Origin: SSF14 sp046331245
GTDB lineage: Bacteria; Actinomycetota; Acidimicrobiia; Acidimicrobiales; Microtrichaceae
Assembly (NCBI GenBank): GCA_046331245.1
Contig: JAXLRH010000002.1
Span: 124,001 to 188,000, forward strand
Length of the DNA stretch: 64,000 bases
Reading direction: 5' to 3'
How positions within the stretch are numbered: the stretch's first letter is position 1; each line of letters begins with the position of its first letter. Under the pieces are notes generated by a model. The model did not search any database, was not told where the DNA came from, and was given only the letters and a program-made list of their open reading frames with translations. Of this stretch, positions 16,814-28,230 are shown in pieces. Made by a program: the position numbers and the translations under genes.

Positions 16814-17061
16814 TCCGACAGGACGTCGACGAGCTTCTTGCCCTTGCGGGAACCGAACTTCACCTTGCCGGGGGCAAGCGCGAAGAGGGTGTCGTCACCG
16901 CCACGGCCGACGTTGACGCCGGGGTAGAACTTGGTGCCGCGCTGACGAACGATGATCGCACCGGCCTGCACGACGCCGCCGTCGAACACCTTCACGCCGA
17001 GGCGCTTGGACTCGGAATCGCGGCCGTTCTTGGTGGAGCCGCCGCCCTTGGTCTTTGACAT
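16810..17061 (-). CDS. rpmA: 50S ribosomal protein bL27
   Basis: An 83-residue bL27 with the standard N-terminus (MSKTKGGGSTKNGRDSESKR) and the conserved GAIIVRQRGTKFYPG and LFALAPGKVKFGSRKG segments. It starts directly with the mature-type MSKTKGG sequence and lacks the cleavable extension of Firmicutes. It lies 8 bases after rplU in the usual rplU-rpmA pair. Unlike the common arrangement, obg does not follow directly. Confidence 0.97.
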   Translation of the reverse strand: MSKTKGGGSTKNGRDSESKRLGVKVFDGGVVQAGAIIVRQRGTKFYPGVNVGRGGDDTLFALAPGKVKFGSRKGKKLVDVLSD

Positions 17062-17069
17062 GGTTCAGC

Positions 17070-17378
17070 TCAGCCCTTCGTGATGCCGGTGATCTCGATG
17101 GTCGCCAACGTCTGGCGATGGCCCCAACGACGGCGGTTGTTCGACTTGTTCTTGTAGGTGAACCCAACGATCTTGGGACCACGGGTCTCTTCCACGATGC
17201 GGGCCGAGACGGAGGCGCCCTTCAGCTGGGCGGGGGTGGCGAGGGTGTTGTCGCCGTCGACGAGGAGCACCGGGGTCAGCGAGACCTCGCTGCCGGGCTC
17301 GCCCAACCGCTCGACCTGGACGCGATCGCCCTCGGCCACACGGTATTGCTTTCCACCGGTCTTGATGACTGCATACAT
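17070..17378 (-). CDS. rplU: 50S ribosomal protein bL21
   Basis: A 102-residue bL21 that binds 23S rRNA. The whole length matches the family: YAVIKTGGKQYRVAEGDRV at the start, and the C-terminal GFTYKNKSNNRRRWGHRQ, which carries the conserved K-x-R-R-x-x-GHRQ contact region. It follows the RNase E/G gene by 49 bases, a common actinobacterial arrangement. Confidence 0.97.
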   Translation of the reverse strand: MYAVIKTGGKQYRVAEGDRVQVERLGEPGSEVSLTPVLLVDGDNTLATPAQLKGASVSARIVEETRGPKIVGFTYKNKSNNRRRWGHRQTLATIEITGITKG

Positions 17379-17427
17379 ACGGTCGGCAAAGTTACCAGCC
17401 GGGAGCCCGTCGGGCGAAACGGGTCGC

Positions 17428-19146
<1,719 letters not shown>

Positions 19147-19158
19147 GTGTGTTCCCTC

Positions 19159-19866
19159 TCAGGGGGCCGATGCTTCGGGCACCGGCCGCGACGGGTCGCC
19201 GGCCACCAGGGGTGGCAGGGAACGACCGTCGATCGTCATCCATTGTTCGTTGCGGCAGATCCCGCGGACCTCCCCCACCGGCGCGAGGCAGGTGAGGAGC
19301 TCCGAGGGACGGATGCTGCGGGGTTTGGTCGCCAGGTCGACGGTGAGCACCACCGCCCCCTCGCGGAGCTCCGGAGCGACGCTCGCGCGGAGCAGCGCCG
19401 GCCGGACGTTCTCGGTGATGGGCTTGCCCTTGCGCTCGAACGTGAGCGGGACGTCGTCGAGGGCCCACAGGCGCTCGACCTCGCCGGTCACCTCGGCCAC
19501 GTCGGTGCCGACGAGGTCGAAGGCCCAGGTGCAGTGATGCACGACCGCCTGGAGCGCCAACGCGTTGGAGGGCACCTCGGCCACCCCGGTGATCTCGACG
19601 CCGTCGGGCAGGCCGTCGCTCAGCAGCTTGTCGAGCCCGACGAGGTCGATGTCGTGGGTCAGGTCGATGTCCATGTACTCGGCGAGCGACTCGGCGCCCG
19701 TGGGGAGCGCCAGGCCGTAGTGCAGCTTGGGTCGCGGCGAGAAGCCCTCGCTGTAGGCCATCGGGAGCTCGGCGCGACGGATCGCGCGCTCCCAGCAGCG
19801 GGCGAGGTCGCGGTGACCGAGGAAGCGGATCTTGCCGAGCTTGGTGAAGCGGAGACGGACCCTCAC
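19159..19866 (-). CDS. TIGR03936 (DUF2344) radical-SAM-linked protein
   Basis: A 235-residue protein of the DUF2344 family. It is recognised from RVRLRFTKLGKIRFLGHRDL at the N-terminus and MAYSEGFSPRPKLHYGLALP shortly after, both family hallmarks. It has no radical-SAM Cys motif of its own; in many genomes it is fused to, or follows, the TIGR03960 radical SAM protein, as here (GTGA overlap). The biochemical function is not established. Its position next to RNase E/G is widely conserved and may reflect a link to RNA or ribosome maturation, which is inference. Confidence 0.9.
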   Translation of the reverse strand: MRVRLRFTKLGKIRFLGHRDLARCWERAIRRAELPMAYSEGFSPRPKLHYGLALPTGAESLAEYMDIDLTHDIDLVGLDKLLSDGLPDGVEITGVAEVPSNALALQAVVHHCTWAFDLVGTDVAEVTGEVERLWALDDVPLTFERKGKPITENVRPALLRASVAPELREGAVVLTVDLATKPRSIRPSELLTCLAPVGEVRGICRNEQWMTIDGRSLPPLVAGDPSRPVPEASAP

Positions 19867-21812
19867 ACCGCCACCCCCGGCCGTCGCGGCATCAGGGAGA
19901 CCGGCACGGCCCCGCCACTGGCGAGGTCGACTCCGGTCCCCTGGCTCCCACCAGCCGGGGGCGTGGCCGAGGCCACGATGTGTTCGATCGAGTATCCGGT
20001 GCAGGCGCCGCAGTCGTAGCACGGCGTCCAGCGGCAGTCCTCGAGACCCACTTCGTTGAGTGCGTCGCGCCAGTCCTGCCAGAGGAAGTCCTTGTGGAGT
20101 CCTGCGGAGAGGTGGTCCCAGGGAAGCACCTCGTCCTCGTGGCGGTGCCGGTAGACGTACCAGTCGATCTCCAGGCCGTTGGCCGCCATGGCCTCCTCCC
20201 AGAGCTCGAGCCGGAAGAACTCCGACCACTCCTGGAACGTGCCGCCGCGGCGCCACACCTCCTCGATCACCCGACCGATCCGTCGATCCCCGCGGCTGGC
20301 GATGCCCTCGGCCATCGTGGCCTTCGGATCGTGCCACTTGAGATCGACGCCTCGCTCACGTCGGGTCGCGTCGCGCAGCAGGTTGATCTTGCGCTGCAGC
20401 TCGACGCTGGTGTTCTGACCGAACCACTGGAACGGGGTGAACGGTTTCGGGACGAAGCCGCCGACCGACACGGTCACCGACGGTGACTTGTGATGCGCCT
20501 TGCCGATCTCGACGACGTGCTTCGCGAGCTCGGCGATGCCGAGCGTGTCCTCGTCGGTCTCGGTGGGGAGACCGGTGAGGAAGTACAGCTTCATTCGACG
20601 CCAACCCTGGGAATAGGCCGACTCCACGGCGCCGTAGAGGTCCTCTTCCCGGATCAGCTTGTTGATGACCTGGCGCATCCGCCAGGTTCCCGCCTCGGGG
20701 GCGAACGTGAGGCCCGTGCGCCGGGCCTTCTGGATCTGCGCGGCGATGCCGACGGTGAAGGCGTCGACGCGCAGCGACGGCAGCGACACGCTCACCTGGC
20801 CGCAGTTGGCCGGGTCGTTGACGATGCCTTCGACGACGGACTGGATGCCGCTCATGTCGGCGGTGGAGAGCGAGGTGAGCGCCACCTCGTCGTAGCCGGT
20901 GCGCTTGAGGCCCTCCGAGACCATGGTGCGCACCTGGTCCGCGGGGCGCTCGCGCACGGGGCGCGTGATCATGCCGGCCTGACAGAACCGGCACCCACGG
21001 GTGCAGCCGCGGAAGACCTCGACGTTGAGGCGGTCGTGGACGACCTCGGTGACGGGCACCAGCTGGTTCTTGGGGTACGGCCACTCGGCGAGGTCGGCGA
21101 CGGTGCGCTTGGGCACCACGGCTGGCACGTCGGAGAAGCGAGGCGTGACCGAGACGAGGCGGGGGCCGTCGTACTCGACGTCGTACATCGACGGCACGTA
21201 CACGCCCTCGATCGAGGCGAGCCGGCGCAGCACCTCCTCGCGGGAGCCGCGGCCGGAGCGCTTCCAGTCGCCGATCACCTCGGTGATCTCGGAGACCACC
21301 TCCTCGCCGTCGCCAAGCACGACGAAGTCGAGGAAGTCGGCGATCGGCTCGGGGTTGTAGGTGCAGTGGCCGCCGGCGCACACGAGGGGGTGGTCGGGCG
21401 AGCGGTCGGCGGCGCGGACCGGCACGTGGGAGAGATCGATGCAGTTGAGCAGGTTCGTGTAGGTGAGCTCGGCGGACAGGTTGAACGCCAGCAGGTCGAA
21501 CAGCGGCGCCGGACGGTGGGTGTCGACGCTGAACAGCGGGAGGTTGTTCGCACGGAGCTCGGCCTCGAGATCGACCCACGGCGCGTACGAGCGCTCGGCA
21601 GCGGCGTCGCCGCGCTCGTTCAGGATCTCATAGAGGATCTGCAGCCCTTGGTTGGGGAGGCCGATCTCGTAGGTGTCGGGGTAGATGAGCAGCCACGACA
21701 CCTTGTCGGGACCGTGCTGGGGCGCCTGTGCCCCCTCTTCGCAACCGATGTAACGAGCTGGTTTGCCAACCTTGGCCAGCAGCGGTTCGAGCTGAGGCCA
21801 CATGGATGTCAT
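19863..21812 (-). CDS. TIGR03960 B12-binding-type radical SAM protein
   Basis: A 649-residue protein from the ATG at 21812; an in-frame GTG at 21845 would add 11 residues. Residues about 35-230 resemble a cobalamin-binding-like domain (LLIYPDTYEIGLPNQGLQIL). The radical SAM core follows with cluster motif CTRGCRFC (CxxxCxxC), then a downstream LTFAPEAGTWRMRQVINK segment. The C-terminal part contains CYDCGACTG, a possible second metal or cluster site. The substrate is unknown. It is translationally coupled to the DUF2344 gene after it. Confidence 0.88.
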   Translation of the reverse strand: MTSMWPQLEPLLAKVGKPARYIGCEEGAQAPQHGPDKVSWLLIYPDTYEIGLPNQGLQILYEILNERGDAAAERSYAPWVDLEAELRANNLPLFSVDTHRPAPLFDLLAFNLSAELTYTNLLNCIDLSHVPVRAADRSPDHPLVCAGGHCTYNPEPIADFLDFVVLGDGEEVVSEITEVIGDWKRSGRGSREEVLRRLASIEGVYVPSMYDVEYDGPRLVSVTPRFSDVPAVVPKRTVADLAEWPYPKNQLVPVTEVVHDRLNVEVFRGCTRGCRFCQAGMITRPVRERPADQVRTMVSEGLKRTGYDEVALTSLSTADMSGIQSVVEGIVNDPANCGQVSVSLPSLRVDAFTVGIAAQIQKARRTGLTFAPEAGTWRMRQVINKLIREEDLYGAVESAYSQGWRRMKLYFLTGLPTETDEDTLGIAELAKHVVEIGKAHHKSPSVTVSVGGFVPKPFTPFQWFGQNTSVELQRKINLLRDATRRERGVDLKWHDPKATMAEGIASRGDRRIGRVIEEVWRRGGTFQEWSEFFRLELWEEAMAANGLEIDWYVYRHRHEDEVLPWDHLSAGLHKDFLWQDWRDALNEVGLEDCRWTPCYDCGACTGYSIEHIVASATPPAGGSQGTGVDLASGGAVPVSLMPRRPGVAV

Positions 21813-21869
21813 CGTGCCGACACTGTACTTGATGACCTCGGTCACTCGACGACAGTGAGCGCTCCCGGG

Positions 21870-23006
21870 TCAGCTGAAGCGCCGCATGTGAACGTTCATC
21901 ACCAGACCCATGCACGCGAACGCCGAGATGGTCGAGGAACCACCATAGGAGACGAAAGGCAGTGGAATGCCGGTGACGGGCATGATGCCGAGGTTCATCC
22001 CGACGTTCTCGAAGATGTGGAAGACGAAGAGGCAGAGCACGCCGACGCAGATGAGGCGACCCACCTCGTCGCGTGCCAGCTGCGCGGTGCGCCACACCCG
22101 CCAGACGATGCCGCCGAGGAGCAGGAGCAGCACCGAGGAGCCCAGGAAGCCGAACTCCTCACCGGGCACGGTGAAGATGAAGTCGGTCTGCTGCTCGGGC
22201 ACCGACCCGCCCTTGGTGTACTCCCCCTGGAGGTAGCCCTTGCCGGCGATGCCGCCCAGCGAGATGGCCGTCTGCGCCTGCTTGGTGTTGTAGACGGCTG
22301 CGGAGTCGGCGGCGTTGCTGTCGAAGACGGTGGTCAGACGGTCGCGCTGGTACTTGTCGAGCGTGTCGCTCTGCAGGATGCCGACCACGCCGATGATGCC
22401 GACGAGCGCCAGCGCGACGAGCAACCGCATCGGGATGCCGGCCACGGCGAACATGCCGACGGCGATCATCACGAACACGAGATTCGTGCCGAGGTCGGGC
22501 TGCAGCATGATCAGCCCCATCGGCACGCCGAACATGAGCAGCGCCACCACCAGGTGCTTCGCACCCAGCTTCTCGATCGACGAGCCCAGGTAGCTGGCGA
22601 CGGCCACGATGACGAGCACCTTCGCCACCTCGGCCGGCTGGATCTGGAACGGGCCGATGTCGAACCACGCGCGGATGCCCTTGTGCTCGCTGCCGATGCC
22701 GGGAACGAGCACCGCGATCAGCGAGAGGATGCCCAGGACGTAGAGCAGACGGGCGTAGTCGCGCAGCTTCACGTAGTCGACGGCCGCCATCGCGATCATC
22801 ACGGCGACGCCGATCGTCACGAAGATGATGTGCTTGTCGATGAACGGGATCGACGCCTCCTTCGAGCGCGTCGCGCTGTAGATCATCATCGACCCGAGGA
22901 TCGACGTGATCGCCACCAGCAGGCACAGCACCACGTCGATGTGGCGCCAGGCGGCGGTCATGTCGTGGTTGCGCACCCTCGTCGGTGCCGGCGTGGCGGT
23001 GATCAT
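21870..23006 (-). CDS. rodA: Peptidoglycan glycosyltransferase RodA (SEDS family)
   Basis: A 378-residue polytopic SEDS protein that polymerises lipid II with PBP2 during side-wall growth. Family hallmarks are GIRAWFDIGPFQIQPAEVAK, LQPDLGTNLVF and the C-terminal GIPLPFVSYGGSS. About ten hydrophobic segments are visible. The ATG overlaps the mrdA stop (ATGA), so polymerase and transpeptidase are made together. It is the last gene of the mreB-mreC-mreD-mrdA-rodA set, indicating a MreB-directed elongation machine, which many actinobacteria lack. Confidence 0.93.
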   Translation of the reverse strand: MITATPAPTRVRNHDMTAAWRHIDVVLCLLVAITSILGSMMIYSATRSKEASIPFIDKHIIFVTIGVAVMIAMAAVDYVKLRDYARLLYVLGILSLIAVLVPGIGSEHKGIRAWFDIGPFQIQPAEVAKVLVIVAVASYLGSSIEKLGAKHLVVALLMFGVPMGLIMLQPDLGTNLVFVMIAVGMFAVAGIPMRLLVALALVGIIGVVGILQSDTLDKYQRDRLTTVFDSNAADSAAVYNTKQAQTAISLGGIAGKGYLQGEYTKGGSVPEQQTDFIFTVPGEEFGFLGSSVLLLLLGGIVWRVWRTAQLARDEVGRLICVGVLCLFVFHIFENVGMNLGIMPVTGIPLPFVSYGGSSTISAFACMGLVMNVHMRRFS

Positions 23007-25204
23007 TTCCCCGATCCGTTCTTCGTCGACTTCTTGAGCGCGCTCGACGGCGCGGTGGTCGTGGTCGCCAGCGGCAGCGTCGTCGGCGGCGCCGTGGTGG
23101 GCGGCACCGACACCGGCGTGCCGGTCTCGGCCTGCTGCGGCGCCGCGTGACCGACCACCGGCACCGTGTTGTCGGACAGGTGGCGCAGCACGGAGAACAC
23201 CAGCGGGGCCGAGGCGTCGGCGCCGAACCCGGCCTCGGGGATGATCGATGCCATCGCGAACTGCGCCGGCTCGAACCCCGTCGCCGGGCCGAAGCCCACG
23301 AAGACCGACGTGTCGAGCTTGTGGGTCACCTGGGCGGTGCCCGTCTTGCCCGCGAGGGGCCACGCTGTCGGGCTCTGGCGGAACGCCTTGTAGGCGGTGC
23401 CGGACGGGTTGGCGGTCACGCCCTGCAGGCCCCGGTAGACGACGCCGTACTGATCGGGGTTCGGGAACTCGACCTTGCCGGCGATCTGCGGGTCGAACGA
23501 CTTCACCAGCGTCACGTTGTGCAGGTCGGCGATGTCCGCGCTGAGCGACTTGGGACGCGTGACCTTCAGCGCGATCTGCGGCACGTAGCGCGTACCGCCG
23601 TTCGCGAACGTCGCGTAGGCGTTGGCGAGCTGCAGGGGCGTGACGTTGATCATGCCCTGGCCGATGGCCGCGTTGACGTTGTCGCCGACCTTCCAGTCGC
23701 CGTGGTCCCAGAGCTTGGGGTTCTTCGCGTACACGCCGGCGAGCCATTCGGGCGTCGCGATGAGGCCGGGCGACTCGCTCGGGAGGTTGATCCCGGTCTT
23801 CTGCCCGAAGCCGAACTCCTTCGCCGAGTCCTGGATCGCGGTGTCGCCGTATTGCGCGCGGCCACGCCACAGGAGGTCGCCGAGTCGGTAGTAGTAGGTG
23901 TCCGACGACTGCGTGATCGCCTGCTGCAGGTTGACGTTGCCCAGCCGTTCGGCGTCCGCGTTCTGGAACTCGCACTTGCCGCCGGTGCAGCCCTCGAGCT
24001 TGTACTTGCCGGTGTCGTGCCAGACGTACTCCGGCGTGATCACGCCCTTGGTGAGGGCCGCGTGGGTGGTGACCAGCTTGAAGGTCGACCCCGGGGCGTA
24101 CGACTCGGCCATCGCGCGGTTGAGCATCGGCTTGAAGGTGGCCTTCGAGTTGAGCTGCTCCCACAGCTCGGTGCTGATGCCGTTGACGAGCTTCGACGGG
24201 TCGAACGTCGGGTACGACGCCATCGCCAGCACCTCGCCGTTGCGCGGGTCGAGGATGACGGCCGAGCCCTCGTGCGCGGTGCAGCGCCGCCCCTTCTCGC
24301 AGTCCGAACCGGCCCGAGCCGCGATCTGCGCTGCCAGCTGCTGCTCGACGAGCGCCTGCTCGTTGATGTCGATCGACAGCCACACGTCGTCGCCCTGCGC
24401 GAGCTCCGGCGACCGCACGGTGCCGATGCGCTGGCCGCGGGCGTCGACCTGGATCACGGTGTCGCCGGGCTTGCCGCGCAGGTACTTCTCGAACGCCCGC
24501 TCCACCCCGCTCTTGCCGATCTCGTCGTCGGGGGCGTACGGCTTGGCGTCGGGTCCGGCCGGCTTGGCGGGCGTGCCCTCGGCCTTGACCGAGTCGAGGG
24601 CGAGATCGGTCGGGGTGACCTGGCCGACGTAGCCGAGCAGGTGCGCCGCCAGGTTGCCGTAGGGGTACACGCGGACGGTTCGCGACTTGGCAACCACGCC
24701 GGGGAACTCGTCGTGGTGCTCGGCCAGGTAGGCCTGCAGCGCCTCGCTCACGTGGTCGTCGACGATGGGCAGGAAGTCGTTCGGGCCGTACCGCACGTCG
24801 GTGTAGAGCCGTTCGAGGTTGGTGACCTTCGTCGGCAGGCCGGCACCGGTGAGGAGCACGGCGAGCTGGCGGAACACCCGCTTGCGCTTGGCCTTCTGCT
24901 TGTCGTCATCGGACGAATCGCCGTTGCCCATGCCGCGGGCGCGCGACACCTCCTTGTCGATGCCGACCACGACGGTGACCTTGTTGTCGACGAGCACGTT
25001 GCCGTTGCGGTCGAGGATGCGGCCCCGGGGACCCTGTTCGTGCTTGGTCCGCAGGTGAACGGCCCGCGCCTCCACCGTGTAGTTCTGGTGGTCGATCACC
25101 TGCAGGTAGTACAGGCGTACGAACAGCGAGGCGAAGAGGGACACGCAGACGACGCCGATCACGGCCAGCCGCAACTGCGTGTTGTCTCCGGGTTCGGTCG
25201 CCAT
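23003..25204 (-). CDS. mrdA: Penicillin-binding protein 2 (class B transpeptidase)
   Basis: A 733-residue bitopic transpeptidase. A single membrane helix at about residues 12-32 is followed by the dimerisation region (DRNGNVLVDNKVTVVVG) and the catalytic domain: SxxK motif in APGSTFKLVTT, SxN-equivalent in QSSDTYYYRLGD, and KTGT in LAGKTGTAQVTH. The tail is a Pro/Thr-rich segment followed by Lys/Ser residues, extracytoplasmic. It forms the elongasome synthase pair with RodA, whose start it overlaps. The mreD stop lies 30 bases upstream of its start. Confidence 0.92.
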   Translation of the reverse strand: MATEPGDNTQLRLAVIGVVCVSLFASLFVRLYYLQVIDHQNYTVEARAVHLRTKHEQGPRGRILDRNGNVLVDNKVTVVVGIDKEVSRARGMGNGDSSDDDKQKAKRKRVFRQLAVLLTGAGLPTKVTNLERLYTDVRYGPNDFLPIVDDHVSEALQAYLAEHHDEFPGVVAKSRTVRVYPYGNLAAHLLGYVGQVTPTDLALDSVKAEGTPAKPAGPDAKPYAPDDEIGKSGVERAFEKYLRGKPGDTVIQVDARGQRIGTVRSPELAQGDDVWLSIDINEQALVEQQLAAQIAARAGSDCEKGRRCTAHEGSAVILDPRNGEVLAMASYPTFDPSKLVNGISTELWEQLNSKATFKPMLNRAMAESYAPGSTFKLVTTHAALTKGVITPEYVWHDTGKYKLEGCTGGKCEFQNADAERLGNVNLQQAITQSSDTYYYRLGDLLWRGRAQYGDTAIQDSAKEFGFGQKTGINLPSESPGLIATPEWLAGVYAKNPKLWDHGDWKVGDNVNAAIGQGMINVTPLQLANAYATFANGGTRYVPQIALKVTRPKSLSADIADLHNVTLVKSFDPQIAGKVEFPNPDQYGVVYRGLQGVTANPSGTAYKAFRQSPTAWPLAGKTGTAQVTHKLDTSVFVGFGPATGFEPAQFAMASIIPEAGFGADASAPLVFSVLRHLSDNTVPVVGHAAPQQAETGTPVSVPPTTAPPTTLPLATTTTAPSSALKKSTKNGSGK

Positions 25205-25234
25205 CAGTGGTCCGCTCGATCGGTCATGGACGCG

Positions 25235-25747
25235 TCACTCCGCAGCGCTGCGCGTCTCGGGTCCGTCCGCCCAGCCTGCCACCCGCAGCCCGATTCTCGA
25301 CAGCAGGGCCCCCACGAGCGCCGAAACCCCGAGGATCGTGGCCAGGTGCGGGTTCGCCAGGGTGTCGCCGCCGAAGAACTGACCCTCGACCGCGAACAGC
25401 AGCACCCCGAGCAGGCTCGCGACCGCGACGATGGCCATCGACATGATGCGACCCGACTGGAGCACCACCACCTGGGCGATGCCGGCGACGAACGCGACGA
25501 GGCAGTAGGCCAGCGCCGAGATGCCCAGCGGGTGCTCGGTGCGGGGCAGGTCGAAGGCCAGGCCCAGCCAGAAGCCGACGACGGCGCCACGCTGCGCGCC
25601 ACCGCTCAGTCCGGCGCACACGGCCAGCACCACCATGATGTCGGGCGTCACCCCGAACACCTTGATCTGCGTGACCAGCGCGATCTGCAGGACGAACGCG
25701 ACGAGGATGACGAGCGACCAACGGGCCGCGACGTGCAGGGGTGTCAC
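25235..25747 (-). CDS. mreD: Rod-shape-determining membrane protein MreD
   Basis: A 170-residue protein with about five hydrophobic segments and few motifs, as usual for MreD. It is identified by position between mreC and mrdA and by the ISALAYCLVAFVAG segment. The GTG start overlaps the mreC stop by 4 bases. MreD bridges MreC to the RodA-PBP2 complex. The last 15 residues (GWADGPETRSAAE) are polar and probably cytosolic. Confidence 0.85.
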   Translation of the reverse strand: MTPLHVAARWSLVILVAFVLQIALVTQIKVFGVTPDIMVVLAVCAGLSGGAQRGAVVGFWLGLAFDLPRTEHPLGISALAYCLVAFVAGIAQVVVLQSGRIMSMAIVAVASLLGVLLFAVEGQFFGGDTLANPHLATILGVSALVGALLSRIGLRVAGWADGPETRSAAE

Positions 25748-26577
25748 TTGGCCGGCACCCAGAGGAGCACGCGGACGACGTTGAGCCGCACGAGGTCGGC
25801 ATCGAGCTTCACGTCGAGCACCTGGCTGAGGTCGGACGGGCTCACGGACACCTTCGTGACGGTGCCGATGGGCATGTCGCCGGGGAACATGGCCGTGCCG
25901 AGGCCGCTGGTGACCACGTGCTCGCCCTTCTCGACCTTCTGGTCGAGCTCCACCTTCTGGTCGACGACCCACGGGTTCTCCGAGCCGGCGCCGTGGCCGA
26001 CGGCGTAGTTGCCGCTGCTCGCGAGCTTGACGCTGATCGAGAGGTCGGGGTCGGTGACCAGCCGCACCACCGACCGGTCGTTCGTCACCGACTCCAGCCG
26101 GCCGACCAGGCCGAGCGACGTCACCACCGGGTTGCCCACCTTGAACCCCGAGGACGCGCCGCGGTCGATCATGATCGTGTTGTCGTCGAAGCTCGAGTAC
26201 GGGCCCGTCGCCACCTGCGCGAGACGCGACGGAACCTCCTTCACGAAGGGGATGCCCTCCTGCTCCTTCAGCCGCGCCAGGTCGTCGGCGGCGGTGGCGT
26301 TGCGGAGCTGCTTCGCCTTCAGGCGCTCCACCTCGTCACGCAGCCGCCGGTTCTCGGCCTCGACGCGGTCGAAGTCGTTCACCCCGCCCCACCAGCTGCG
26401 GATGGGCTTGGTGGCCGAGCGGAACCCCCGCTCGACGGGACCCATCGCGTCGATCACGCCCGAGCGGATCGACCGGAGCACCGGCACGTTCTTCGAGTTC
26501 GCGGTGATGACCGTGAACGACAGGAGCACCATGACGATGACGGTGGTGCGCGGACGGCGCGGATGTGAACCGGACAT
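25744..26577 (-). CDS. mreC: Rod-shape-determining protein MreC
   Basis: A 277-residue bitopic protein. It has a short basic N-terminus, one membrane helix (TVIVMVLLSFTVITAN), a coiled coil (FDRVEAENRRLRDEVERLK, extending to about residue 110) and the double beta-barrel MreC domain (GLVGRLESVTNDRSVVRLV; VTSGLGTAMFPGDMPIGTV). MreC activates PBP2-RodA. It lies 12 bases downstream of mreB and overlaps mreD. Confidence 0.92.
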   Translation of the reverse strand: MSGSHPRRPRTTVIVMVLLSFTVITANSKNVPVLRSIRSGVIDAMGPVERGFRSATKPIRSWWGGVNDFDRVEAENRRLRDEVERLKAKQLRNATAADDLARLKEQEGIPFVKEVPSRLAQVATGPYSSFDDNTIMIDRGASSGFKVGNPVVTSLGLVGRLESVTNDRSVVRLVTDPDLSISVKLASSGNYAVGHGAGSENPWVVDQKVELDQKVEKGEHVVTSGLGTAMFPGDMPIGTVTKVSVSPSDLSQVLDVKLDADLVRLNVVRVLLWVPAK

Positions 26578-26589
26578 GTGACGGAGGAA

Positions 26590-27633
<1,044 letters not shown>

Positions 27634-27742
27634 GGTCTGCTCAGCTCCTCCGGGAATCGTCGCGCGACCGGGGTATCCGCGACTCAGGACTCACGGCATG
27701 GTAGCGGAGTGCCCCACGCCGTCTCCATCGGACCCCGAGGGG

Positions 27743-28153
27743 TCAGGACAGACCCGGGAAGAAGATGCCGATCTCGCGGGCGGCCGACTCGGCCGAATCG
27801 GAGCCGTGGATGAGGTTCTCGGCGAGGTCGATGCCGAAGTCGCCGCGGATGGTGCCGGGGGCCGAATCGAGCGGGTTCGTGGCGCCCATCATCGAGCGCA
27901 CGGCCTTCCAGGTGTCGTCCGGACCCTCGACCACGAACACCAGCGACGGGGAGCGGCCGATGAACGAGACGAGGTCCTCGTAGAAGCCCTTGCCCTCGTG
28001 CTCGGCGTAGTGCTGGGCGGCGAGCGCACGGTCGATCACGCGCAGCTCGGCCGCGACGATCTTCAGGTTGCGCTGCTCGAAGCGGGACAGGATCGCGCCC
28101 ACGAGGCCTCGTTCGACGGCGTCGGGCTTGCAGATGACGAGAGTGCGGTTCAT
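27743..28153 (-). CDS. ndk: Nucleoside diphosphate kinase
   Basis: A 136-residue NDK that transfers the gamma-phosphate of ATP to NDPs. Catalytic His116 lies in NLIHGSDSAESA. Also visible are RTLVICKPDAVERGLVG at the start and GTIRGDFGIDL. Length is normal for bacterial NDK. It sits between folC and mreB with the pilin-lectin gene inserted on the folC side; ndk close to folC is a common actinobacterial order. Confidence 0.96.
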   Translation of the reverse strand: MNRTLVICKPDAVERGLVGAILSRFEQRNLKIVAAELRVIDRALAAQHYAEHEGKGFYEDLVSFIGRSPSLVFVVEGPDDTWKAVRSMMGATNPLDSAPGTIRGDFGIDLAENLIHGSDSAESAAREIGIFFPGLS

Positions 28154-28230
28154 GGCCCGAACCTATGGGCCGCGAAGTTCGGTCTGCGAATCCGGCGCTG
28201 CTCCCGCTCGTGGCGGGACCGGCGAACGGG

